DNA of 34,779 nt from an uncultured Alphaproteobacteria bacterium (GTDB lineage: Bacteria; Pseudomonadota; Alphaproteobacteria; Rhodobacterales; Rhodobacteraceae): assembly GCA_902586885.1 (NCBI GenBank), contig CACIJG010000004.1, forward strand, positions 77,501-112,279, given 5' to 3'. The notes under the pieces are model-generated. The model saw nothing but the letters and a program-made list of their open reading frames with translations. It made no database searches and was not told the origin of the DNA. A program made the translations under genes and the position numbers. Shown piece after piece: positions 25,569 to 32,435 of the stretch (positions within the stretch are counted from its first letter, which is position 1; every line of letters begins with the position of its first letter).

Positions 25569-25985
25569 TTGGCTAAAGAATATAAATATAAAATAGATAA
25601 ATCGTTTATTGATTTTAATGGTCACCTAGCGGAATTTGGTTATTACTATTACGGCGTTCAAGGGTTAAGAAATCTTTGTGAAGATAGGGGCTGCTCTCCA
25701 GAACTTTACAAAGAATTGAAGATTGGTCCTATTACCTTTCAAACAACTGTATCCTTTAAAAAGGAAGTTCGCGAAAACTCTGTAATTGTCGTAAATCCTA
25801 GAATTACTTCTATATCAGAAGATTGCAAAAAGTGGTCTAGCCAATCTGATATTCTGAATGCAAACCAGGACCTTTGCGCTTCAATCGTAAGTAACGGAGC
25901 TTTCATGGACCACACAAGCAGAAAGGTGGTTTCACCACCAAAGACATTACAAGACAAATGGAGATTATTATTAAAGGTGGATTAA
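25569..25985 (+). CDS. Hotdog-fold thioesterase-like protein
   Basis: A 138-residue single-hotdog protein of the 4HBT/YbgC group. The N-terminal SFIDFNGHLAEFGYYYY (12-28) corresponds to the conserved D-x-N-GH-N active-site segment at the start of the central helix, with D15 as likely catalytic residue. PITFQTTVSFKKEVRENSVIVV is the following strand pair. It probably hydrolyses an acyl-CoA; related thioesterases act on betainyl- or carnitine-derived CoA esters, but the substrate is not readable. The start is a TTG with a weak AAGAG site; no in-frame ATG is available. It is divergent from the small protein gene. Confidence 0.72.
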   Translation: MAKEYKYKIDKSFIDFNGHLAEFGYYYYGVQGLRNLCEDRGCSPELYKELKIGPITFQTTVSFKKEVRENSVIVVNPRITSISEDCKKWSSQSDILNANQDLCASIVSNGAFMDHTSRKVVSPPKTLQDKWRLLLKVD

Positions 25986-26022
25986 CCAATGGTTAAGTTT
26001 TTATAAATCTGGATTTTAGAGA

Positions 26023-26526
26023 TTGTTCGTTTACTTGGATACTGAAACAACAGGAAGAGGCATTGCTTGGGGCGATAAGATTGTTGAGATATCAATAGTT
26101 GGAGAAAACGGTTTAGTACTTTTAGATACTTTAGTTGATCCAGAACGCGATATACCCTGGCAAGTCACCCAGATACATGGCATTACGAATGACATGTGTG
26201 AAGGGTACCCAACTATTGAAGAATTACTTCCTGAAATCAATGATATAGTAAGAGGCAAAAAGGTCGTAATCTATAACTCTAGTTATGATATTCAATTTTT
26301 TCCAGATAGGCTTGGGCAAGCGGATGAAGTTTTGTGCGCCATGAGAACTTATGCAAGATTTAAAGAAAAGGGTGATAGAAAATGGGTGAAATTATCTCAA
26401 GCAGCAGAGGAAGTTGGACACGTTTGGGATGGAAATGCTCATAGGTCTCTTCCTGACACGCAGGCATGTAGAAGTGTGTGGGTTTGGCTTCTAAAAAATA
26501 ATAGAGAATTTAATGAAACCTTCTAA
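26023..26526 (+). CDS. DEDDh-family 3'-5' exonuclease
   Basis: The 167-residue stand-alone exonuclease domain has all DEDDh residues: D6 and E8 in YLDTETTG, D89 in NSSYDIQFF, H140 and D145 in HRSLPDTQA. IHGITNDM matches the DnaQ/RNase T type. It could trim DNA or RNA; no polymerase or other domain is fused. The start is a TTG (MFVYLDTETTG) 37 bases after the thioesterase stop, preceded by a weak AGAG. It ends just before a junction repeat. Confidence 0.85.
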   Translation: MFVYLDTETTGRGIAWGDKIVEISIVGENGLVLLDTLVDPERDIPWQVTQIHGITNDMCEGYPTIEELLPEINDIVRGKKVVIYNSSYDIQFFPDRLGQADEVLCAMRTYARFKEKGDRKWVKLSQAAEEVGHVWDGNAHRSLPDTQACRSVWVWLLKNNREFNETF

Positions 26527-26542
26527 AACTGGATATGGCGGT

Positions 26543-26555
26543 GGGCCACTCCACC
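26543..26555 (+). repeat. Island junction core, copy C
   Basis: GGGCCACTCCACC is identical to the end of junction copy A at 22762-22774, and the 14 bases before the shared end still match partly (TATGGCGGTGGGCC against TGTGGTAGAGGGCC). It lies 17 bases after the exonuclease stop. I read it as a third worn right end. The 87-bp arm region is not present here. Confidence 0.4.
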
Positions 26556-26639
26556 AAACCAATTTACATAAAAAAATTATTTATTTAATTGATAAGAGTT
26601 CGATGTGGTCACTACTTGCGATCCTATATTAATTTTTTA

Positions 26640-26669
26640 TTGCTAAAAATATTTTTTACTTTCTATAAT
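26640..26669 (+). promoter_or_regulatory. Promoter of the adenylate cyclase gene
   Basis: TTGCTA (26640-26645), an 18-base spacer and a perfect TATAAT (26664-26669) lie 28 bases before the ATG at 26698. The cyclase therefore has its own promoter inside the island. Confidence 0.5.
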
Positions 26670-26697
26670 AAGTTCATAAAATGAATGGATTGGCATT

Positions 26698-27984
26698 ATG
26701 GAAAATACAGAAATTGAAAGAAAAAGACACGTTGAGGGACTAAGACTCGCAGTTTGGTTGTCAGCTGGTCTAAATTTTTTTGTATTACTTTCGTCTATAT
26801 TAGGTAGTGGGGGTTGGACAAGTGAGTTAGCCAGTAAGTTATGGCTCATTAATATCATTGTTGGGACCACTATTTACCTCTCGGTTGCAATTTTTCTCAA
26901 TAATAAAAACTATATCTATCTCTTAACAATTGTTGTTTGTTGGTTTGTTGTTGGTCCCTGGATTAGGGCATCCGCTTTTGGTTTGGACGATCAAGTAGTG
27001 GATTACTTCGGTACCTATGGAGGTAGACTTATTGATTGGAGATTTATGGTTACCACGTATTCAATGATATTAATCGTACTTTTGGGAAGGTTTTATCTCA
27101 CGATATCTTTTGTCATTTATTATTTGGCTTTAAATGCATTTTTTTCTTCTAGCATTATATTACATCCCGAAACTTATTTTACTTATGATCATAGTAAAAT
27201 AAGCTCAGACCTATTTGCAATGCATGGGGGAATTTACCAACAAAATGTTACGGTTGTAATTATTAGTGCCTTGGCTCTGATTGGGATAGCTTGGAGAATG
27301 CAAAAAAATCTCAAAGATGCTTCTCTCCATGAGAGATCAAATTCCATTCTAGGAAGATATTTTTCGCCAGAAGTTAGAGAAGAGATCGAAAAAAATAAGG
27401 CAACGTTAGACCTCGATAATGAAAAAGAACAAAAGATAGCAGTTATGTTCACTGATATTTCTGGTTTTACAAAGTTATCCGAAGGAATGAAACCCAAAGA
27501 CGTTTTAGATTTATTATCGGAGTATCAAACTAAGATGGTGGCAGCCATTTTTCATAATGGAGGAACAGTTGATAAGTTTATAGGAGATAGTGTGATGGCT
27601 ACCTTTGGTACACCCTTCTCAAAAGGAAACGATTCTCAAAATGCGTTAAACTGTTTAAGACAAATGCAAATTTCAATGCGTGAGTGGGCTCAAGAAAGAC
27701 AAGAAAAGGGACTACCAGTTGTAAAACATAGGATAGGGGTTCATTTCGGAGAGTGCTTTGTTGGAAATGTAGGTAGCGAGGATAGGTTTGAGTATACGGT
27801 GATTGGTGACACAGTAAATGTTGCAAGTAGAATTTGCGAAGGATGCAAAGATGTTGGCGCTGATGTTCTAATTTCAGAGGAAGTGATGAGCAGACTTAGT
27901 GAGAACTTAACATCGGAAGAGGTAGTTGACTTTTCCGTAAGGGGTAGAAGTAAGAAAATAAAATTACATAAAATTATGGTTTAA
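26698..27984 (+). CDS. Membrane-bound class IIIb adenylate cyclase
   Basis: Makes cAMP at the inner membrane. In the 428-residue protein about six hydrophobic segments fill residues 17-200, then a linker (GRYFSPEVREEIE, common before such domains) leads to the catalytic domain (about 245-428). The metal aspartates are D253 (FTDISGFT) and D297 (FIGDSVMATFG). K293 and T367 (FEYTVIGDTVNVASR) are the purine-selecting pair; Thr instead of Asp marks class IIIb. N374 and R378 are the transition-state residues. So the active site looks complete and adenine-specific. The sensory role of the membrane part is unknown. No cAMP receptor gene is visible in the window. Confidence 0.9.
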   Translation: MENTEIERKRHVEGLRLAVWLSAGLNFFVLLSSILGSGGWTSELASKLWLINIIVGTTIYLSVAIFLNNKNYIYLLTIVVCWFVVGPWIRASAFGLDDQVVDYFGTYGGRLIDWRFMVTTYSMILIVLLGRFYLTISFVIYYLALNAFFSSSIILHPETYFTYDHSKISSDLFAMHGGIYQQNVTVVIISALALIGIAWRMQKNLKDASLHERSNSILGRYFSPEVREEIEKNKATLDLDNEKEQKIAVMFTDISGFTKLSEGMKPKDVLDLLSEYQTKMVAAIFHNGGTVDKFIGDSVMATFGTPFSKGNDSQNALNCLRQMQISMREWAQERQEKGLPVVKHRIGVHFGECFVGNVGSEDRFEYTVIGDTVNVASRICEGCKDVGADVLISEEVMSRLSENLTSEEVVDFSVRGRSKKIKLHKIMV

Positions 27985-27990
27985 CGATTA

Positions 27991-28086
27991 TTTGTATGAA
28001 TATTTGTGGGTAGAGAGATTGTCTGTTAAAATACTATCAAGATAACAAAGGCTTACAGAGGAGTGTGATAGAGGGCCTGTCCGCCA
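27991..28086 (+). repeat. Island junction repeat, copy B (87-bp repeat plus tRNA-Ser end)
   Basis: The 87 bases from TTTGTATGAATATTTGTGGG to GTGATAGAGGGCC align without gaps to copy A. Here the end reads CCTGTCCGCCA (28076-28086), identical to the last 11 bases of tRNA-Ser. This is the clearest link between the 87-bp repeat and the tRNA attachment site. It begins 6 bases after the cyclase stop. Confidence 0.65.
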
Positions 28087-28306
28087 CACCATCTCAATTA
28101 CATATTATTAATCAATACCTTAGGTTTTTGGAGGCTAATCCATCCCCCAATCGGTATGATTTCAGAGTATAATTAATGTTATCTTCCTCTAATAAAGAGG
28201 GGGTGGGTAAAAACTCTTACCCTTCTTAAAGCAATGGATAGTGGTTACAGATTTTTGGTTTTTTTCAAAGTGAATAAAGGTTAATTTCGTCGTGCATATT
28301 AGATAT
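28087..28306. other. Intergenic stretch with two adjacent small hairpins
   Basis: No gene seen. CCTCT-AATAA-AGAGG (28186-28200) and GGGTAA-AAACTC-TTACCC (28205-28222) can form two short stems only 4 bases apart. The second is followed by TTCTT on the plus strand. They could terminate cyclase transcription or be remnants. The rest is AT-rich with no recognisable content. Confidence 0.3.
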
Positions 28307-29881
28307 TCATATACCTAGAATTTTGACCGCTACTTGTTTGCTTGAAAAGGAGACCGCAATAACTTCATACCCAAATCCATTCAATTCACAAAATTCTATC
28401 AAAGCCTTATACTCGTCCTCTTCCCAAGTTGGATTTGTAAAAAATTCATCAAAAACCAATATTGTGTGCTCATCAATTATAACTTTAGAATAATTCAATG
28501 CACAGATTGTGGATGAATAAAGGTCAGCATCGAAGTTAATTAAAGATGCTAAAGGTCTATCTTTTGAAAAAAAATTAGGTAACGATTCCTCGAATTTTCC
28601 GACAATAAATTCTCCCCCTTCTATTTTTGGGATATTACCCTCACTAGAATAAGTACCTGCCTTCTCCTTATGCCAGTTCTCTGGAAGACCTGTAAAAGTA
28701 TCAAAACCAAAGCCTTTTTTAAATGTCTTGATAAGGTACTTGAATGCTGTGCCCCTCCAAACACCATATTCATAAAATGGCCTTTCTACTTTACTATTTC
28801 TTGTAATATAGTCAAAAAATGCCCACCTATGAAAAAACAGCTTGGGAGTAGTAGGCAGGTTTAACACCCAATTAATTGAGCGGGCTAAACCGTGCTCTTT
28901 GTAACCCTCTTTTTTTAATAGACTTAAATCATTGTTTTTGTTTTCGTAGGCTTTGAGAACAATTGAAGTTAAAATTGCTTCTTTATAATTAGGGTTTTTT
29001 TCTAAGCAGAGATCTATCCATGCCTTAGCCTCTTCTATTGAGTAAGAGGTATTATATAAATTCCAATATACTTGATAAAAAGTAGGCTTTATTTTGAGAG
29101 CATTTTTGTAACTATCTACACCTTTTGCCATTTCCCCAATTTCTGTGTAAGCTAGACCTAGATTATTGTAAGCGTCAGCAAAGCTTGGATTAATTTCAAT
29201 TGCTCTTTTATAATTTTCTATGGCAGATTGTAATTCTCCACTTATTGCTAGGGTTATTCCAATATTGTAATAGATGGAAGCGTTTTCTTTTTCCATTTCA
29301 AGTGCTCTATTAAAGCTCGCGAGTGCAGCCGGAATGTCGCCATTCAATCTAAGTGCGTTTCCTAAATTCATATAGGTCGATGGATCATCCGATTTAATTT
29401 CCAGCGCTTTATTCAATATGTCGATTGCCTCCTTGAAATCATGGTTATATGTAAGGGCAACGCCCAAATTATTAAGCACATCAGCATTATTAGGTTTGAT
29501 TTCTAGAGCTTTTTTAAAACTTTTTATGGCTATTTTGTAATCTTTGAGTGCGTAATTAGAAAGACCGAAAATATTGTGCAAGCTCACACTGGAAGGATAA
29601 TCTTCTAACAAGTTTCTTGCGCTTTTTATACATTCAGTATAGCGGCCTTTATCGTGAAGGTTGCCTAATGCTTTTGACACAGGTGGGGGAGGGTCAGCGA
29701 GCTGCTTTATCCCTACCCTTGCCTTGATATTTCCTGGATACTTTTGAACAATATCCAGATATATGGATCTCGCTTCTTTGATTTCTTGTGCATTTTCCTT
29801 TTTTTTAGCTAGCCGAAGAGCTTTATCTAAATTCATTTCATCTAAAATACTTTTTTTTTCCTCCATATTAACTTCTTTCAT
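28307..29881 (-). CDS. TPR-repeat protein fused to a TylF/MycF-like methyltransferase domain
   Basis: In the 524-residue protein the N-terminal half has about six clear tetratricopeptide repeats (about 65-268; for example ADVLNNLGVAL, STYMNLGNALRLNG, ADAYNNLGLAYTEIGE) after a charged helix. A linker follows, then a C-terminal domain (about 345-524) of the macrocin O-methyltransferase kind: EYGVWRGT (371-378) as the SAM loop, FDTFTGLPENW (393-403), metal-binding DADLYSST (451-458) and a later acidic DEF (478-480). It may methylate a sugar or surface glycan, with the repeats as scaffold; this is inference. The start may be M1 or M6. Its 5' end overlaps an integrase remnant by 14 bases. Confidence 0.82.
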   Translation of the reverse strand: MKEVNMEEKKSILDEMNLDKALRLAKKKENAQEIKEARSIYLDIVQKYPGNIKARVGIKQLADPPPPVSKALGNLHDKGRYTECIKSARNLLEDYPSSVSLHNIFGLSNYALKDYKIAIKSFKKALEIKPNNADVLNNLGVALTYNHDFKEAIDILNKALEIKSDDPSTYMNLGNALRLNGDIPAALASFNRALEMEKENASIYYNIGITLAISGELQSAIENYKRAIEINPSFADAYNNLGLAYTEIGEMAKGVDSYKNALKIKPTFYQVYWNLYNTSYSIEEAKAWIDLCLEKNPNYKEAILTSIVLKAYENKNNDLSLLKKEGYKEHGLARSINWVLNLPTTPKLFFHRWAFFDYITRNSKVERPFYEYGVWRGTAFKYLIKTFKKGFGFDTFTGLPENWHKEKAGTYSSEGNIPKIEGGEFIVGKFEESLPNFFSKDRPLASLINFDADLYSSTICALNYSKVIIDEHTILVFDEFFTNPTWEEDEYKALIEFCELNGFGYEVIAVSFSSKQVAVKILGI

Positions 29882-30011
29882 AAACCATTGTTTTAACCAA
29901 TTCTTTGCCCTTGCCTTTGTAGACCCTTAAGAAGAGACCATTTGGGTGATAGTGTTTCCCAGGCTTCTTAACTGTTGTAACAAAAGTCGTGCTGTAAGTT
30001 TCTTCATTCAT
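29868..30011 (-). pseudogene. Integrase N-terminal remnant at the right end of the island
   Basis: A 47-codon frame starting MNEETYSTTFVTTVKKPGK and continuing HYHPNGLFLRVYKGKGK before a TAA. The VKKPGK-HPNGLFLRV pattern matches the arm-type DNA-binding domain at the N-terminus of P4-like tyrosine integrases (DUF4102-like), which normally run to about 400 residues. Everything downstream is lost, replaced by the TPR gene. It reads leftward from the right-hand core at 30139-30151, 128 bases away, as an integrase next to its attachment site would. Confidence 0.5.
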
Positions 30012-30120
30012 TCCCAATTGAACATGGAATTTAGTAAATATTGTTGAATTTAATTGAACTTACTATAGCACATAACCCATCGAATCTTATATGTTAATTA
30101 TGTGTTTTTGAGCATTATTG

Positions 30121-30151
30121 GAAGTGTGTAATGGGGATATCCAGTCCGCCA
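30121..30151 (+). repeat. Right boundary repeat of the island, copy D
   Basis: GAAGTGTG (30121-30128) matches copy A, and ATCCAGTCCGCCA (30139-30151) matches 12 of the last 13 bases of tRNA-Ser. The interval between these two parts is 4 bases longer than in copy B. It lies 11 bases from the end of the rhomboid gene and is the last such repeat in the window. Confidence 0.55.
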
Positions 30152-30161
30152 TCAATTTAAA

Positions 30162-30815
30162 TTAGGACTTACCCTCTCTAATCACAAAAATCAATAGAAA
30201 TCCAGAAATAGCCCCTCCCAAATGAGCCTGCCAAGCAATTTCAGCTCCGAAAAGTGACGGCCCCCATAAAACCAGAGGAATATGAATTAAAGTCATTACT
30301 AATGCTATGTTGACAATAGGTTGGATAGACACAGAATTATTTAATCTAATGACTAAGTCTTTCCCAAAGAAAAATGCTAATAATCCGTATACAGAACTAC
30401 TTGCGCCAACAAGTGGGCCAGTCTCTGTTGGCTCAAGAATTTGAAAAAAGAGTGCACCTGAAACTGCCGCTAAAAAAAATATAGTAAGAAATTTTAAAAG
30501 ACCTAAATGTTCCTCAATATGTTTTCCCACAGCTACAAGAACACCCACATTTAATACCATGTGAAAAAAATCACCATGAAGGAATGCGTGACTAATAAAG
30601 CGAAAATAATAATCTCCAAAGTAAAGTTCTGGAAATTGAGATAGAAAAGGTTTTGGGACAAATGAAAAATAAATAAATAAAGTTCGTCGAGGTTCAAGCC
30701 CAAATATCTGTAAGTAAACCTCTATAACAACCATTATACACCCAATAATTAATACGCCTGGGGGTATATTGTTAAATATCGGCTCTCTTTTTCTTGGTTT
30801 GATTGTGGCCATCAT
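30162..30815 (-). CDS. Rhomboid-family intramembrane serine protease
   Basis: The 217-residue protein has six hydrophobic segments. The catalytic serine is S139 in GASSSVYG and the catalytic histidine is H198 in WQAHLGGAISG. The HAFLHGDFFHMVLN block (76-89) is the conserved second segment with the usual histidines and asparagine. The glycine after the serine in the common GASG motif is serine here, a change seen in some bacterial rhomboids. The substrate is unknown. It starts in an AT-rich gap and is divergent from ridA; its end abuts the island boundary. Confidence 0.9.
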   Translation of the reverse strand: MMATIKPRKREPIFNNIPPGVLIIGCIMVVIEVYLQIFGLEPRRTLFIYFSFVPKPFLSQFPELYFGDYYFRFISHAFLHGDFFHMVLNVGVLVAVGKHIEEHLGLLKFLTIFFLAAVSGALFFQILEPTETGPLVGASSSVYGLLAFFFGKDLVIRLNNSVSIQPIVNIALVMTLIHIPLVLWGPSLFGAEIAWQAHLGGAISGFLLIFVIREGKS

Positions 30816-30972
30816 TTCTATCTGAGATTATACACATAAATTCTTTTTTCTAATTAAGAAAATTTTTTTTATTATGCAAAGTCTAAAAAAAGAAAAATCT
30901 TATTTTGGGACAGGTACCTTGCAAATTTTAATTGAAGTTTGTGAGCAATTGAATTTTCTGATAAAATATCTT

Positions 30973-31359
30973 ATGGATATAGAGCACTTAACTTTTTCTA
31001 AAGGCCCCAAAAAGGTAGCCCCTTTTAGCCATGCTGTAAGAGCTGGTGAGTTTTTATTTATAACCGGACAGATGCCTACGCTTAAAAATGATAGCACCCA
31101 ACTTGTTCAAGGCGGCATAGAAGCGCAAACCCATCAAGTCATGAAAAACCTAATTGAGGTATTAAGTGCTGCTGGTTCATCGATAGATAAGGTAATTTTT
31201 GCAAGAGTTTACCTGGTCAACTTTGGTGATTTTGATAAGATGAATAAAGTATATGCTTCCTACTTTAAAACAGAAAAATTACCCGCAAGAACTTGCATTG
31301 GGGTAACTGGATTAGCTGTAGGAGCGTCAGTAGAAATAGATTTAATTGCTTCCCGCTAA
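30973..31359 (+). CDS. ridA: RidA family enamine/imine deaminase
   Basis: The YjgF/RidA proteins hydrolyse reactive enamines released by PLP enzymes such as the IlvE and threonine dehydratase routes. Counting from the ATG at 30973 the protein has 128 residues, the usual length. The core contains PFSHAVRAGEFLFITGQMP, VFARVYL-like IFARVYLVNF and the substrate arginine R106 in LPARTCIGV, ending GASVEIDLIA. The frame is open back to an ATG at 30874, but the added 33 residues have no family counterpart. The stop overlaps that of the GST-like gene by 4 bases (CTAA). Confidence 0.88.
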   Translation: MDIEHLTFSKGPKKVAPFSHAVRAGEFLFITGQMPTLKNDSTQLVQGGIEAQTHQVMKNLIEVLSAAGSSIDKVIFARVYLVNFGDFDKMNKVYASYFKTEKLPARTCIGVTGLAVGASVEIDLIASR

Positions 31360-32393
31360 TTGACTAAGGTCTCGCAACCGGTCCCATCTATAATCTTGTT
31401 CACCTCAGTTTTCTCTGACTTAGTCAAAGATTCGTACTCTTCTCTTAACCAAGTTAAACATTTTACCTGATAAGGAAATGTTCTTTGGCTCCAAATCAGC
31501 CCATCCAGTTTTGTCTCCCAGCTTTCTTCTCCTTTAAGAAATGCTCTTTCGTTTTCTAACATGGTCGGAACATACGTTGCCCCGATTTCCTTTAAAAGCA
31601 AATTAATTGTGTTTGGAATTTCCCCTAACTCTAACCAATCGCTTTCAGATGGATCGAGGCCTGAAAGATCTTCGGTTCTGTTAACCCAAGCTACAGTTCT
31701 CATAGATATGTTCTGAGTAATTGCTCTAGGCGTAGGATCTGCTCCTACAAGTTGGCATAGCTGACCAAAAAAAGAAAAATCTGACGAGGAAGGCCTCTTG
31801 CCGAGTAGAAACGGATATTTAGACAAATGCTTTTCCATTATTACCAAAAACCGCTTAAAACTTTTGTCAATGAGCGGAGCCGTAATTTTGTTTGATCCTA
31901 CAACCCAAACTCTACCAATTTGACGCTCTGTTATTTCTTTTTTCATTTTATCAAAAACATCGTCTGAAACCACTGGTTGTGATGTCAAAGGTAATAATGT
32001 TCCTGCATTTTCAATATCTTGTTTGTCATGCCATCGATAATGAAACATAAATTTAGTACCCCATTCATCTCCAAAATCCTCTAATAGATAATTAATGAAC
32101 GCCAGCACTGGATTATTAGGAATAGTACTTCTTTTCTGGAAAGCGGTTTCCAACATTCTGATTATTGGGGTTGAATCGGTTACCGCCTTTGCTTTTTCAC
32201 CAGCAGATTTAATGATGAAAGTTGGATGTAGTACTGGTTTAGGTTTTTCTATTTTCATTTGATCCAGAATAGATCCAGGATTACCCCAAATGATTTTATA
32301 TGGGATCAACCTGTACCTTAAAAGTGATACCATTTTCCTAGTATAGGGTGACATTGTACTGCCGATTAGTTTTATTGGTAATTCAGCTGTCAA
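31356..32393 (-). CDS. Glutathione S-transferase-like protein (extended)
   Basis: The 345-residue protein starts with a thioredoxin-like domain (IKLIGSTMSPYTRKMVSLLRY..., where S14 or S15 stands at the usual active-site position) and a GST C-terminal helical domain around KYPFLLGKRPSSSDFSFFGQL. Ordinary GSTs have about 200-230 residues; this one carries about 100 extra C-terminal residues with no recognisable motif. Similar long GST-like proteins occur in marine alphaproteobacteria without known substrates. It converges with ridA and starts 42 bases downstream of the helicase stop. Confidence 0.75.
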   Translation of the reverse strand: MTAELPIKLIGSTMSPYTRKMVSLLRYRLIPYKIIWGNPGSILDQMKIEKPKPVLHPTFIIKSAGEKAKAVTDSTPIIRMLETAFQKRSTIPNNPVLAFINYLLEDFGDEWGTKFMFHYRWHDKQDIENAGTLLPLTSQPVVSDDVFDKMKKEITERQIGRVWVVGSNKITAPLIDKSFKRFLVIMEKHLSKYPFLLGKRPSSSDFSFFGQLCQLVGADPTPRAITQNISMRTVAWVNRTEDLSGLDPSESDWLELGEIPNTINLLLKEIGATYVPTMLENERAFLKGEESWETKLDGLIWSQRTFPYQVKCLTWLREEYESLTKSEKTEVNKIIDGTGCETLVN

Positions 32394-32435
32394 TTTATGA
32401 CCTTAGAAAATAAAATATTATTTTTAGAATGACGA

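Larger units (their letters stand above)
21034..30151. mobile_element. Decayed tRNA-Ser-associated genomic island, probably several integrations
   Basis: The last 13 bases of tRNA-Ser, ATCCTGTCCGCCA (21034-21046), recur with one mismatch at 30139-30151. The last 11 recur exactly at 28076-28086. Integrase N-terminal remnants lie just inside both ends (21202-21267 plus strand, 29868-30011 minus strand). An 87-bp repeat pair and a 13-bp core pair mark internal junctions. All genes inside are accessory types, and the flanks are ordinary chromosomal genes. No intact recombinase, transfer or replication gene remains, so the island looks immobile. That it arose by serial insertion is inference. Confidence 0.6.

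Noticed and set aside
22680-28086. The repeat pair as a CRISPR array or tRNA-like RNA gene
   Set aside because: There are only two long copies more than 5 kb apart with no spacers, and the tail lacks the arms of a tRNA cloverleaf.
21034-30151. The island as an anti-phage defence island
   Set aside because: No restriction, CRISPR, retron, toxin-antitoxin or known defence domain is visible. A stand-alone exonuclease and a cyclase alone are not enough to claim it.
30874-30972. An N-terminal extension of RidA
   Set aside because: The 33 extra residues have no family counterpart, and the ATG at 30973 gives the usual 128-residue protein.
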